DNA from: Cyclina sinensis
Lineage: Eukaryota > Mollusca > Bivalvia > Venerida > Veneridae
Length of the DNA stretch: 64,000 nucleotides
Reading direction: 5' to 3'
NCBI GenBank assembly: GCA_012932295.1
Contig: JAAONU010000004.1
Coordinates: 22,576,872 to 22,640,871, forward strand
Notes under the pieces: generated by a model
What the model saw: the letters and a program-made list of their open reading frames with translations, nothing else
The model's database searches: none
Told to the model about the DNA's origin: nothing
Translations under genes and position numbers: made by a program
Shown: positions 10,063 through 20,812 of the stretch, piece by piece
Position numbering within the stretch: the stretch's first letter is position 1
Layout of the letters: each line of letters begins with the position of its first letter

Positions 10063-11658
10063 CACTGCTCAAATTCATTAAAGGAGTGCCCACATAATCT
10101 ATAAAATACCATACGCATTGAGTAGATTTATGAATATCTTTTACACAAATAACAAAATCGTTCATTTTTCATGTTTTTACAAAAACAAATCAGCATTTTC
10201 ATCGCCAGCAGGCACATTCCTAAACAGAAACACTGTCAAGGATATGAACACTGTCAAATTAACTTTGAAATGGTGGTCTTAAAGGAGAACACGCAATGTC
10301 TGTAAAAGCAGATTCAGCCCTGGAAACGTTTCATAGTCAGTGTCAGTAATGAGTGTATCGACCTCGGGCGTACAGGCACTCTCTGCATCGTCTGGGCAAG
10401 CTCCTGATGACACGTCTGAACATATGCTATGGTATGACACCCCATTCTGTTACAAGAGCATGAAAAAGCTCACGAACGTTCTGCACAGGGTTCGGACGTG
10501 AAGAAAGTCTACAAGAAAGCATGTCCCAGACATGCTCTATAGGGTCACGATCGGGAGATCTCGCTGGCCAGTCTATAACCTCGATATCTTCATCATCAAA
10601 GAAGTTCCAGACGATTCTTGCATGTATGTGCTGGAGCATTATCTTGCACTAAACGAAAAGTTTCACTATTGCACCATCATATGGCCTAACAATTGGTTCT
10701 AGGATCTCGTCCCGATTTCTCAAACCGTCAGACTACCTCCTGGAATCACATACAGCTCTGTGCGCCCATCAATATCCCTGCCCACACCATAACTGACCCA
10801 TCGCCAAACCTGCCATATGGAATAATGTTAAATTCAGCATACCTCTCTCTTCGGCGACGCCACACCCTCACACGCATGTCACAGGTCGAAACATTGTAGC
10901 GGCCCTCGTCTGTGAAGAGCACAGATCGCCATAGGCGCAGTTGCCAAGTGAAGTGTTCCTGGGCAAACTCTAAGCGAGCTCTCCGGTGAGCTACGGTAAG
11001 AACTGGTCCTCTGGCAGGTCTTCGGGCATCCAAACCATCTCCATGAAGACGATTTTGGACAGTTTGAGTGGACACACGAATCCCTGTAGCTTGCCGAAAG
11101 TCAATTTCAATGCCAGTAGCAGTACACTGTCGATTTCTGATGGCCAAAGTTCTCAGATATCGGTCCTGACGAGGTGTTGTAATGCGGTGACGACCTTGCC
11201 TAGGTCTTCTTGTAAATTCTCCAGTCTCCTGATGACGACTCTACAATCTGGCAACAACGCTACGAGAAACGTCTAGAACTGTGGCCACCTCATGTTGCGT
11301 AAATCCATTTTCGATCATCTGCACCGACTGAGCAACATCAGTAGTTGCTAAATTACGTCGCACACCCTAGACCGTTGTCAATAGAGCAGATAAATTAAAA
11401 AGTTGCACTTAAACATTCATTTTGTCAAATGTGCAAACGTGAACGATCTGTACACATGCAAAAGTCTATGTCTTATTCAGGGGTTACACAAAAAAAGAGA
11501 AAGAAAATACCCATGCTTTGTAAATTTATTGAAAAGAGCACGGGTTTCTTGAGTATATTGACCGTCATTACCTACAAACGAAATTTGCAGCGAATATCTA
11601 GTATGGTGGGCAATTTGCGCCATAACATATTTGCGCTCCTTTATTAATTTGAGCAGTG
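10063..11658 (-). mobile_element. Tc1-like DNA transposon, 1596 bp, inactive
   Basis: Terminal inverted repeats are 'cactgctcaaattcattaaa' at 10063 and its near-complement ending at 11658, about 28 bp long with two or three differences. The element is flanked by TA on both sides (10061-10062 and 11659-11660), the target duplication of Tc1/mariner elements. A broken DD34E-type transposase lies inside on the minus strand. The family differs from the two elements at 36.8 and 45.8 kb. Confidence 0.93.
10427..11390 (-). pseudogene. Tc1-like transposase, broken
   Basis: Reads on the minus strand. The N-terminal helix-turn-helix region lies at about 11390-11190 ('ENGFTQHEVATVLDVSRSVV') and is interrupted by an in-frame TAG at 11241-11243. 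A long frame at 11147-10746 follows, with 'GIRVSTQTVQNRLH' (second HTH) and the first catalytic Asp in 'LFTDEGRY'. The second Asp motif 'DNAPAH' (about 10655-10640) is in another frame. The frame at 10639-10427 carries 'WPARSPDRDPIEHVWD' with the catalytic Glu. At least one stop and two frameshifts make it non-functional. Intact relatives cut and paste the transposon at TA sites in the nucleus. Confidence 0.93.
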
Positions 11659-11660
11659 TA

Positions 11661-12899
11661 TTTTTAGTGTACAGAAGTTATCTTGAAATCATCTGTTTAC
11701 AATCGACAGATATGAGAGAGTATGAGTGTGTGTTCATAATGTAAATGCTATCAAAACAAACACAGTCTAATCAGCTAATATTTTTCTTAAAAAGGGGAAT
11801 TTAAGGTCAAGTGAGAGTGAGATTGAGTGCGAGTGCAGCAGTAGAATTCAAGAGCCGAAAGCGAAAGGTTGTTTTTTTGTGCTTGATGGGAGGAGTTTTG
11901 TTGTGCCACATTGATTGCAAGATTTCAGCAAACACATCGTAGAAGCCACATTGTATGGCATTATCACAAATTCTGTGATTCCACATCGTTGGAACGTGTG
12001 TGTTAAAAACCACGTTGTTTGGTTAAATAAGAAACTGGAATTTTATTTGGGACTTAGAAACAAAAAGGCTAAGGTATGACCATTAATACTAGTTTTGTAC
12101 GAGTGTCTTATTGTTAGGATTGACATAAATATATATAATTCAGCTTTTTAATATAAATACTTTTATGTTCTCAATTTAAGTGGAATTCCCTGTCTGATTG
12201 TTTGTAGGTTAGCGGTACAGATATTCTATAATGACTTGAACTTATAATTCTTTTCTTGTCTATTTTCTATGATCATAATGATTTTTGATACATAGAGCTT
12301 TACTTTGTTTAGCACTATTAAGAGTTATTTTTTCTCTTTAAATAAGTAGCACTAGCCTGGTTAAATGAACTGTGGGCAAAATTAGTTCTCATTTATTTTA
12401 GATCCATAGTTCTTCTGTGGTGTTTATTACCGGTTGTGATGTAAACAGGGAATGTATCAAGAGAAGTGATAGATGTGCTATTAAGCGGTTGGTGTACATA
12501 GAGAACAAAGAACAACAATAAGAAACATTAATGCTGTAGACGTCTTGGACTCATTATTCGGAAATCACACAACGTTCTGGTTTTGTTTTGTTATTTTGTC
12601 TCACACATGTAGAAGACAATCAAAATTATTCGTGCTCCAATTCTTTCAGTGAAAATTGAAACTTACTATCAAACAAAAGTGCTAGTATTTCAATGACCTC
12701 ATTATTTATACAAAGTGTATAAGTACTTAATACATGAGCCGCAGAAATTTAATTTCAATTCCTTTTACTGTCTGTTCTTTCCTCTTTTTCCCTTTATTAC
12801 TTTCTTTTCTTTTATTGGTAAAACGATTTTATATTTTGTGTGTAAACTATAGATTAGTGATGCATTAAATGTAAACTAAATTGTAGTATTGGTAATATT
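11661..12899. other. AT-rich non-coding, no gene seen
   Basis: Only short frames occur, such as a minus-strand one at 11807-12013, with no motif. I found no repeat here. Confidence 0.45.
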
Positions 12900-13340
12900 T
12901 GTGCATCTAAAACCCTAAACTTAATTGCCCATTACTCCATTTGGCAGTGGTAATTTCGTGACAGTATCAAAGTCCTATTCGAAACTATTCTTTCTGTGAC
13001 AATATCACATTTAGTTACTACGACACTCGAGCAAAAATGAAAACTACTATCAAATTATTCATTTATAAATCGCATATTATCAATAATTGTTAGCTATAAA
13101 AGAGGTAAAGGATACAACAATTGCGCACTTTAGGTTATAGGATGAATGTTTATGCACTTCAAATAAGAAACCGAAAAAAACAACAACTAAACAACAACAA
13201 CAAAAAAAAACCCAAAAAAACAAGGCACAAGACTGTCTGCAGACTTTCTGCAGACTTTAGTACGGAAATCAAAAGACTCGTCCGTTTTAACATCGGTTAG
13301 TATATTGATAATTGTGCACATCGACGTCTTAACGTATGCA
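12900..13340. repeat. Block X copy A (last part)
   Basis: 12980-13010 'tctgtgacaatatcacattt' matches 26913-26935. 13090-13165 'gttagctataaaagaggta' matches 17828, 27058 and 33018 in copies B, C and D. 13255-13335 'ttgataattgtgcacatcga' matches 18188-18215 in copy B. A short frame (M-S/N-x-Y/C-A-L-x-I-R-x-R-K) is shared by copies A, B and C at 13142, 17881 and 27115 and is weaker in D. It is too short to prove coding. Confidence 0.7.
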
Positions 13341-13576
13341 CAGTTTATACAGGGGTCTTGAATTCGCAACATTAGAAAATAAACTAAACCATAATGTGAA
13401 GAAGTATTACGTAAAAATTAGAAACTGTGCTGTGTTGTAAAGGATGAATTCTACCCTGGATTTGTCAGAGGTTATATTTATAGTAACATTCCTGATGCAC
13501 GGAACACATCACTACAAATATTTATATACACTGTATTTTATCTTTTATCACCACGCTGTCTAATGATGTTACCTGA
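13341..13576. other. Non-coding gap between blocks
   Basis: Nothing recognised. A-rich and CAA-rich DNA precedes it at 13170-13220. Confidence 0.4.
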
Positions 13577-13798
13577 TTATCTTCGTTGATGATGAACACT
13601 TTTTTTTATTTCACCAGTGCTACTAAAGTACTGTGTTCTATATGTTTTACCTAAAGTGTTTTCAAAGATCATGTCTAATCCGTTAGTTAAAGCACAACAT
13701 ACTTCTGTATTTAAAATGGGTTTTTTTGTAATAGTCATATGTTCACATGCTGCATCGGACCATTCTACAACGGTAATCGTGTCAATTTTGTCTCTCAT
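13577..13798 (-). pseudogene. Possible exon remnant of unknown gene (block Y copy A)
   Basis: A 73-codon minus-strand frame starting 'MRDKIDTITVVEWS'. The paralogous stretch at 22740-22975 (minus) starts 'MGDKNETVTIKKWS', keeping the start codon, frame and the pattern M-x-D-K-x-D/E-T-V/I-T-V/I-x-x-W-S. A cysteine-containing stretch follows in both. I do not recognise the family. Conservation of the protein pattern better than the DNA would suggest a former exon, but the block is short and the second copy has a stop after about 50 codons. Upstream splice or promoter signals cannot be judged. Confidence 0.3.
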
Positions 13799-13799
13799 T

Positions 13800-14260
13800 T
13801 ATAGAGTTTGTGTGGACCATTTGGGTGTAGTATTACATGCATCGGCAAGCAGTCCTGTCTTCTTAAGGTTATTCTTCCTTAAACAAGGAACAGTTAAAGA
13901 AAATTAAATAGGCACATAGGCACATATCAATTCTACAAAATAAAATGTTATCTGAAATAGTAACGACTGCCTTTAATCAATTCAAGTCAAACGTTTATCT
14001 TTTTTGTTCCGCTGAAAAACAATACGCGGAAATAAAATATTTACTAGAAAGATATTCAGGTTTTACTGTCTCCTTTCGTGGCCAATGTTTACAGAAGTTT
14101 TGTCTGTACCGTTTGATCGTATTTTATGGTATTATCCAAGCTACATCATTCAACTGTCTCAGACAAAATATTTTACTCCTGAATGTTGATTCTGTCTGAA
14201 TTTTATCATGCTTAACGCACGCAAAAAAAGGCATGCCTGAGCTGACATAACACAAAGCTT
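13800..14260. repeat. Block Y copy A, non-coding part
   Basis: About 14080-14260 ('ttttatggtattatccaagc', 'aattttatcatgcttaac') aligns with 23330-23485 ('ttttattgtatcatccaaac', 'aactttatcataac'). An open frame at 13945-14199 is not well conserved in the second copy, so I do not call it a gene. Confidence 0.65.
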
Positions 14261-15118
14261 AATTGGATAAATGCTTGTTAGAAAGTGAGGCGCCAGCTAA
14301 AGAAATAACCACTGTTATAGACAACAACATCAAAAGAATATTACATGAATACAGCATTTCAAATAAATATTCCAAAATGATCTGACTAGGCCTATTACTC
14401 ACAATTGGAAGTGGTTATATGGAAAAACCTAGACATTTCTGACAATGATATTGGCATTTTTCTATTTCCTTTTTTTATAATTTTTTGGGATTCTATGTAG
14501 GAAACACTGCTACTTTGCACACCTTATCTACTGTCGGTGCTATGGTACGAATGAGATGTGAGTATTCCGGTGACCTTAATGAGGACAAAAATAAATCAAA
14601 AAACAAAAATAAGTTAGAAGGTAGGTGGAGAGTTTTTCAAAGAGCATTAAATGTTAGTCTAGCGTTGCCAAAATGCAAATAAATAATTTTAAAAAAGAAA
14701 TCAATAAAAAAAGTAATAAATAACAAATGATAATTCGACCTTCACTGGAACTTACTTTCATTACAGTGTGCAAAGTCCTATCCTCAAAATCGCTGGAATG
14801 GTTGAGATTTCATCATTCTCCCTCAGAGCTTAATATTTTACGAATATTTTAGATCTTACACGTCTAATGATTGACTAAGATATAAAAGCAAGAAATACAG
14901 CATTCTCCAGGATAAGATATATATAATAAGGTTACATTCTGCTAAACTTGTTCTGGACTAGAGGTGTAATATATAGTTAGTATGGACTACGTTTAATTTG
15001 TGTTTGCCCTACTTTCTCAAGGCAATCAGAAAGCAAAGATATGTAACTTTGTTTTACAGTGCAGTAATACCACGTGACTGTAACGCACTAAAGGCATCAA
15101 AACCCTCAAAAAACAACC
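14261..15118. other. AT-rich non-coding, no gene seen
   Basis: Short frames only (14485-14682). No repeat found. Confidence 0.4.
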
Positions 15119-15252
15119 GGAATATAGGATCTATATCAGCAGCTGAGCTGTTTAATCAAGCAAAGCATGAAACCTCGCATACAAACAAATTCCAACTTTT
15201 TCACGCAGTGCTTAATAACTGCTCAGCTGCTGATGGAGATCCTATATTACGT
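15119..15252. repeat. Long imperfect hairpin (arms about 44 bp)
   Basis: The left arm 15119-15163 contains 'aatataggatct' and 'atcagcagctgagc'. The right arm 15208-15252 is its near-complement ('gctcagctgctgat', 'agatcctatatta'). The loop is about 44 nt. A minus-strand or plus-strand transcript would fold on itself. It could be the ends of a tiny foldback MITE or an inverted-repeat small-RNA precursor. No target duplication is obvious. Confidence 0.7.
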
Positions 15253-16140
15253 GGAAAGCTTATATTATTGTTCTTAGACTGACTTTGCAACTGTTACACT
15301 GTTTAGATTCATCCGTGAAAAATTGTAATTTCTACATTTACTGAGGAAGAACGCTGTTTTTATTTTACTTAAGTACACCGTCTGCGCAGGTGTCGGTGCA
15401 TAAATTGGAGTCGTTTGCTTACGTATAGGTAAGTTCCAAATATGGACACAAACGAAAAATGTGAAAGATCAAAATGGGATGGGCAACACTAAGAGGGATA
15501 GTCTCTACGCTCCCTCCCTTCGGTTTCTTAATGCTGAAGATTTTACTTGTTTAACATAGTACAAATGTTGTTAGCTTGGAGTGAAAACATAGTAGTTTTG
15601 TTATCAAATAAAATACCTATTAGAGATGTTATAGGAATGTGAAACCCTTTCATTCTGTATTGCGCTTCTAATCGAAGCTCGCACCCCTTGTCTGGAACAT
15701 ATTGGTAAATGTATCCTTATTACATCGATGTTATCCAGGAGAATATTATATTTGGTGTGTTTTATCTTTATCTAACCTTATATCGCGCTATACCTAGAAA
15801 TATTCGTAAAATGTACGAAAAACGAATGTTTTGTTGTTTGCCAACTTGTCTGGTCTCTCATAAGCTTCGAGGAAGAATGACGAAATCTCGTATTTCAGCG
15901 ATTTTGAGGATATGATTTTGCGCACTGTAACTTAATTTTAATTTAGATCGAAGTGTATTTTTACTTTTTTTTGCAACTGAAGATTAATTTCTGTCAATCA
16001 TGCAAGAAAATCGCCATCTACATTCAGACCGTTGTTGGTCTTGCGACCTTAATCACCGGAATAATCGCACCTCATTTGAGCCATAGCTTCGATGGCTGTT
16101 TAGGTTTGCGTTTAGAACCCGTGGTAAGAAAATCACCCGC
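15253..16140. other. Non-coding, no gene seen
   Basis: Short frames (15709-15915, 15953-16150) carry no motif. Nothing else was recognised. Confidence 0.4.
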
Positions 16141-16720
16141 ACAAATTTAATCACTACTTTGTATCGGTATTGTTCGTTTCATACCTAGTGAGGTGAACTC
16201 ATTTTATCATTTTTGTTGTACTCTTTCATCAAGTGTCTGAAAAGTGTATAAGTTATGCAGGTTGATTGCCCATTCAAGCAATGCCAACGACGTAGAAGTA
16301 CTGAATGTAAGTTGCTTTGCAAACACGTAGATTCCTCCAAAAGACTTTTCTGTACTCAGCAAAGCTCACATCTATACTACTTTTCTACTGTATGATAAAT
16401 ATATCAGTTTTTTATTGTTTCTGGATTATATTCAACGCAACTTATGCGTAATACAATGCTATTAATTTCTTAATGCATGTATTCAGAAACACGCAACATT
16501 ATTCCACAACCTTGTTAATAATTTAAGAACAATATTGTAGTTTTACGCATCAAATGATAATCCATACTAGACATGAAAGACATTTCGTTAACAATCCAAA
16601 TATATAAAGCCACGGAATGGACAAAGGCCACACTTTTTGTACATACTAGTTTGTCTGTAACCCATGGTATGACTTTACTTGTATTGGAAGCAAATATAAA
16701 GTTAATAAATGACATTATCT
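16141..16720. repeat. Block Z copy A
   Basis: It aligns with 23640-24100: 'tcactactttgtatcggtat' against 'tcactactttgtattggtat', then 'gatgaggtaaactc'-type, 'tagattcctccaaaagac' and 'tattcagaaa' anchors in the same order. Non-coding by inspection. Confidence 0.75.
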
Positions 16721-18215
16721 CTTGTATGAAAACGCCTTAACCTGACGTCGGCTGTACACACGCAGAACCTTCACAAGTTTCTCGCTTTTTCCTTGAGTTG
16801 GGGGTGGGAGAAAATAGATCTAGTTATTGGAATTTATTGTATGAATGTTCTTAACTTGAGTTACATCGTTGAATATGATATGTAAAAAAAATCAATGACT
16901 TCGGCAATCGCCTCAATCAGTACAACGTCCATATGGGGAATATTGTAACATATTAAAAAAGTCCATATCTGTATAATCTAGTTCAATAGTTGCTCTGTTT
17001 CATGAAATATTATTAAGAAACACTGCCAGATGAAAGAGATGCGATAAAACCTGGACGTGTTGGTGCTAATTGTTATATGAGCATCAAATAGTTACAGCTG
17101 TGTACAAGATCAAAGAAAAATTGTTACTACCAGTAATAACAAATCAGCATCAAATAAACCATGCAATGAGTATAAACACGCTTTGAAAACTATCCAAGAA
17201 TAATACAGTCTCTTTGCAAAAATAGTTACATTTTCAAAGCATTTTTGAATGTAACCAAATAAAATTACAGATGTCAGGTGAAATAACGAATTATTCTTTC
17301 ATAAAAAAGATAAAACAAACAAGAGAAGCGAACTAGTTGTAAGAAATTCTGAACAGAAACTTTCGAAGCTTTAAACAGCGAATAAAAGCAACGTTTGAAA
17401 ATTACACATTTTGATTTTTTTTATTTGATTTGCCTGAGAAGTAATGATGACATATCGTAAAAGAGTCACCTTTCTTCCTTTCAGTCTTATTATTTTAAAT
17501 CGACTAAAAGATATTTCCATAACATGCAAAGGACAGAACACATATCTTCTTTTTTAAAGTAATGTTGACTTATCTTTCTTGATGTGATGATCAAACTCGT
17601 TTGAGGAGCACATCACTAGTCATCCTTTATTTAGTGGATGTAGTGTTATCTACATTTAATGATGTTACATTAGACACATGAGACAAAACACTAACCGCCC
17701 TAAAATACTTGGACATATTTTTCTTTAATGCAATGTCGTCATTTATCAGGTGATTCAATTGCTCGGGGACACAACAGTTTTCGTCTTCTTGTATTCAAAC
17801 TGCTATTATACATTTGTAGTCAAAAACTGTTAGCTGTAAAAGAGGTAATGGATAATACACTGCACATTTTAAAATGTAAGATGAGTTTCTGTGCATTGGC
17901 AATACGGAAAAGGAAAAAAATATATCGCAGACACAAGCATCGAAAATTTTGATCAGCGTTCTCCTAATTTATCATTACATGCAGCATTCTGTGTACTAGT
18001 TCTGTTCTGATCAATTTCAAGTTTTGACTAGAATGTTACCGAGACCCATTGCTATCACTTAAATGATACTAGAAGTCTTGGACATGAGTATGTCTTCCTG
18101 CTGGCCTTGGTACCTCTAATCAGTTTTAGACCCCCGCAACCCTTCGTACCGCAAAACAAAAACAGGCATCTAAAAAACTTGTCCGTTTTTATTGATTATT
18201 GTGCACATTGACGTC
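16721..18215. repeat. Block X copy B
   Basis: The most complete copy of block X, with no large insertion. It shares anchors with copies A, C and D: 'ctatccaagaataa' (17192 and 32477), 'cagatgtcaggtgaaataac', 'agagaagcgaacta', 'ctcgtttgaggagcacatca' (17596) and 'tgttagctgtaaaagaggta' (17828). A 74-codon frame at 17728-17952 overlaps the conserved part, but its N-terminal half is not kept in the other copies. Confidence 0.75.
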
Positions 18216-19540
18216 CATGTTTGTTTGTTTGTTTGTTTGTTTTGCTTCTAAATAATAAAAGTTAGGCAAGTAAGAATGAAATTAACGTATAATTAAAAAA
18301 ATTGCCTTTTATTTTTTTTAGAAGACACTTAAAGCAACGTACATAATGTCAAACATTATGGATCTACGTAGTTCTATGAAATTCTAATTTTGTGTCGATT
18401 ATTTTTTGGAGGGAACTGTATGTTTCTTAAAGTCTCCAATAGCTTTATCCTTAAAATGCATTACATTATTTCAGTTGAAAGGTGATGGCGTGCGAACACA
18501 AAAAAAAACAAAGGGAATACGGAAGGAAGATGATCGAATGGATATAGTGAGCGAGTGAACAAAAGAACAAATAAATGAATGAGCAATAAATTAATACCTT
18601 GACAATGGTTGTGTTAATGTCACTTGAAAATGAACACTCTTCTAAAGACCTTCTTGATTCTCAAAAAAAGAAAGTCTAACTGCTTTAAGCACTTTGATTA
18701 GTACTGTAGCATAAAACTGTTACATAGTCTTAAATAAAATTTTGAGTCATGGATTCTTTCTAATTCGTCGAACTATTCATATGCAAAACAAATCATATTA
18801 ATTATGGGAGATTTTAACCTGCATATGTATAATTGAAAATGTAGTCCCCGTATATGCACATATGTTAAAAATAATACAGGAAAGGGTCACCTTGTATGTC
18901 AATCACAGAATATAGTCTTGACAGTAACTGTGCATGATGTTTGATATGAACGGCATGTAATCGAAATTCACAATATTACGGTTACTGATTTCACGGAAAG
19001 AAACTTCTGAATTACGTAAAAAATTACGAAAGCTTTAAATGTTAAAACTATGTGGATCCATCTAAAACATTTTTTCCTTGTTTTCTAAATCGTGCATCAT
19101 TTGTTTCAATGTTACATTCAGCGTTATAAATTATTTCCGCTCTTCTAGCAAGTCTAGATAACAGAGCTTTTAACATTTAATACACAAATAATTCTGCGTG
19201 TAAACATTGTGCACACACTCTTGTTTGTTCCCGTTTTATGAAAATTAACATGTTTTGTTCTTTGCAGATTCCTCTAAAATTTCGCTATTAAATCGACCAA
19301 TTCAACTTATTGGCTTTGAAGACAAATCTTTATTTCCTTTACAACAATTATTTCTATGTTTTTTTCTCTGAAGACAAATTGCTCCCTTAACCCCTATTAT
19401 ATCCTTGTTTTTCTTTGAAGACAAATCTCTAGATTAAGCACTATTATTTCCGTGTTTGTCTTTGAAGACAATTCTCTCGCTTAACCATCCTTATCTCCTT
19501 GTTTGTCTAAGGATGCCCAACATCTTCATCAGTCATTTTA
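18216..19540. other. Non-coding, no gene seen; starts with (GTTT)n
   Basis: A short (GTTT)n run at 18220-18242 ends block X. The rest is AT-rich. Around 19310-19510 the phrase 'tttgaagacaaat' recurs about four times at roughly 60-bp spacing, a decayed minisatellite. Confidence 0.5.
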
Positions 19541-19860
19541 GTGTCTCAAGTGGAACATAAACAACATTATGTCATTACTACAAATAATCTTGCTGAACAA
19601 AACCTTCTACGTTTCTTCATTCATCGAACGTTTCATCAATGCAAAGTAGAGACCTGGACTTTCTTGTATAAACTTGCGAAAAAGTGTTTTATTGCTTCAA
19701 ATAATATATATATACGCGCAGAAAAAAACAATATTTACAACAGTGTTATGAGTAAAGTTTCTGACTATTTCCGTGGTCTGTCTTGCAAAAGAAATTTTCG
19801 TTTTGTCCACTTTATTTAAACCTCTTTAAATGAAGATAATAATGAAAGTTGTATAGACAA
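19541..19860. repeat. Block W copy B with a conserved minus-strand frame
   Basis: It aligns with 29690-29900 (copy C) and in part 34290-34420 (copy D). On the minus strand about 19818-19700 reads 'KVDKTKISFARQTTEIVR' onward, against 'KISIAGQTMEITRKF' at 29870-29760. A length difference of 6 bases keeps the frame. The family is unknown. It may be an old exon or simply well-conserved DNA. The plus strand is also open at 19541-19819 (92 codons). Confidence 0.45.
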
Positions 19861-20493
19861 TTCAATATACTGATGAGTTTTAAAGCAGGGGAAATTCTAT
19901 CACTGTTTTTAGATTAGCACGTCATTAGTGCTGATACGGCTTTTAATTTTAACGTCGTGTTTTCATCTTTTAAGATCCTCTCTTAACACAAAGCCCCTTA
20001 TCTATCAATAACAATCATTTTGAGTTCATTAAATGGGTTGTCGGAATTAAGTCCCTTGATTTTAGAAGTGCTGAATACTTGGAAAACATTCCAGCTCTGA
20101 AAATTGACCAGAATTCTAACCTGTTTGTAAGTAGTTATTGTTAATTTCTAAGATTTCCGAATTTTATGATCGTTGCTTATACAGGTGTGAAGGCAAAATG
20201 CACACAGGTAAACTGAATTTTTGTTCGATGTAGTCCATTACTTTTGGTTTGAACATCCGTATGGATGTTGCTAACAAAAATCTTTAAAATCCAACCAGTC
20301 AGGTTTCGAGAATCTGAACCGGCGTAGCCTGACCGTCTAAGACTGTTTAACGGCTAACGGTTTACGAAAATGACGGAACGGTAGACATTCAGATTATCGA
20401 CGGTTTGTAACGAATCACCTCCTCTGTCTGATGAATGTGAAGACAATTTAATATACCAACGGGTAAAATTCTGTTTTTTTTGTCCACTCAGTG
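19861..20493. other. Non-coding, no gene seen
   Basis: Short frames only. The region ends at the target duplication of the SINE. Confidence 0.4.
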
Positions 20494-20504
20494 AAACGAG
20501 TATA

Positions 20505-20580
20505 GCCCGCCCGCTTAGCTCAATAGGTAGAGCACTGGATTGGTAATCCATCGGTCGTTGGTTCGACCCCTGGGCAGGGC
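20505..20580 (+). promoter_or_regulatory. tRNA-like pol III promoter head of the SINE
   Basis: Box A 'tagctcaatagg' lies at 20516-20527 and box B 'ggttcgacccc' at 20560-20570. The anticodon-position loop reads 'ttggtaa' (a GGT, Thr-like), and the acceptor-like ends 'gccc'/'gggc' pair. It continues directly into the SINE body without a T-run terminator, so it is not an independent tRNA gene. Confidence 0.85.
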
Positions 20581-20801
20581 AAAATTTCTCCGTGACAATT
20601 GTTCTCAGACATTGTGTCTTATGTTCATTTGTCTCTCACCGCTGATTCAGGGTAGATCATGTGGGAACAGTAGTCAGTCACTTGCGGAGAAATTGGCAAT
20701 TACTGGTTAGTTATCCAGGAAAACCGGTTAGGTGGACTGACCGCCGAGATATAACAAATGTTGAAATCGGCGTTAAACCCCAAAAAAACAAAAAAACAAA
20801 C
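20505..20801 (+). mobile_element. tRNA-derived SINE, 297 bp, with 11-bp target duplication
   Basis: It has a tRNA-like head (20505-20580), a central body about 20585-20760, and the tail 'cggcgttaaacccc' followed by an A/CAAA-rich end. It is flanked by 'aaacgagtata' at 20494-20504 and again at 20802-20812, a perfect target-site duplication. The tail and body style is that of SINEs I know from bivalves and other molluscs. SINEs are copied by a LINE reverse transcriptase. The perfect duplication suggests a fairly recent insertion. Confidence 0.92.
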
Positions 20802-20812
20802 AAACGAGTATA

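Noticed and set aside
13945..14199. 84-codon gene
   Set aside because: The paralogous stretch at 23.2-23.5 kb does not keep the N-terminal half of the frame, and no motif is visible.
20505..20580. Genuine tRNA-Thr gene
   Set aside because: No terminator follows, the sequence runs into a SINE body and tail, and the target duplication encloses the whole 297 bp.
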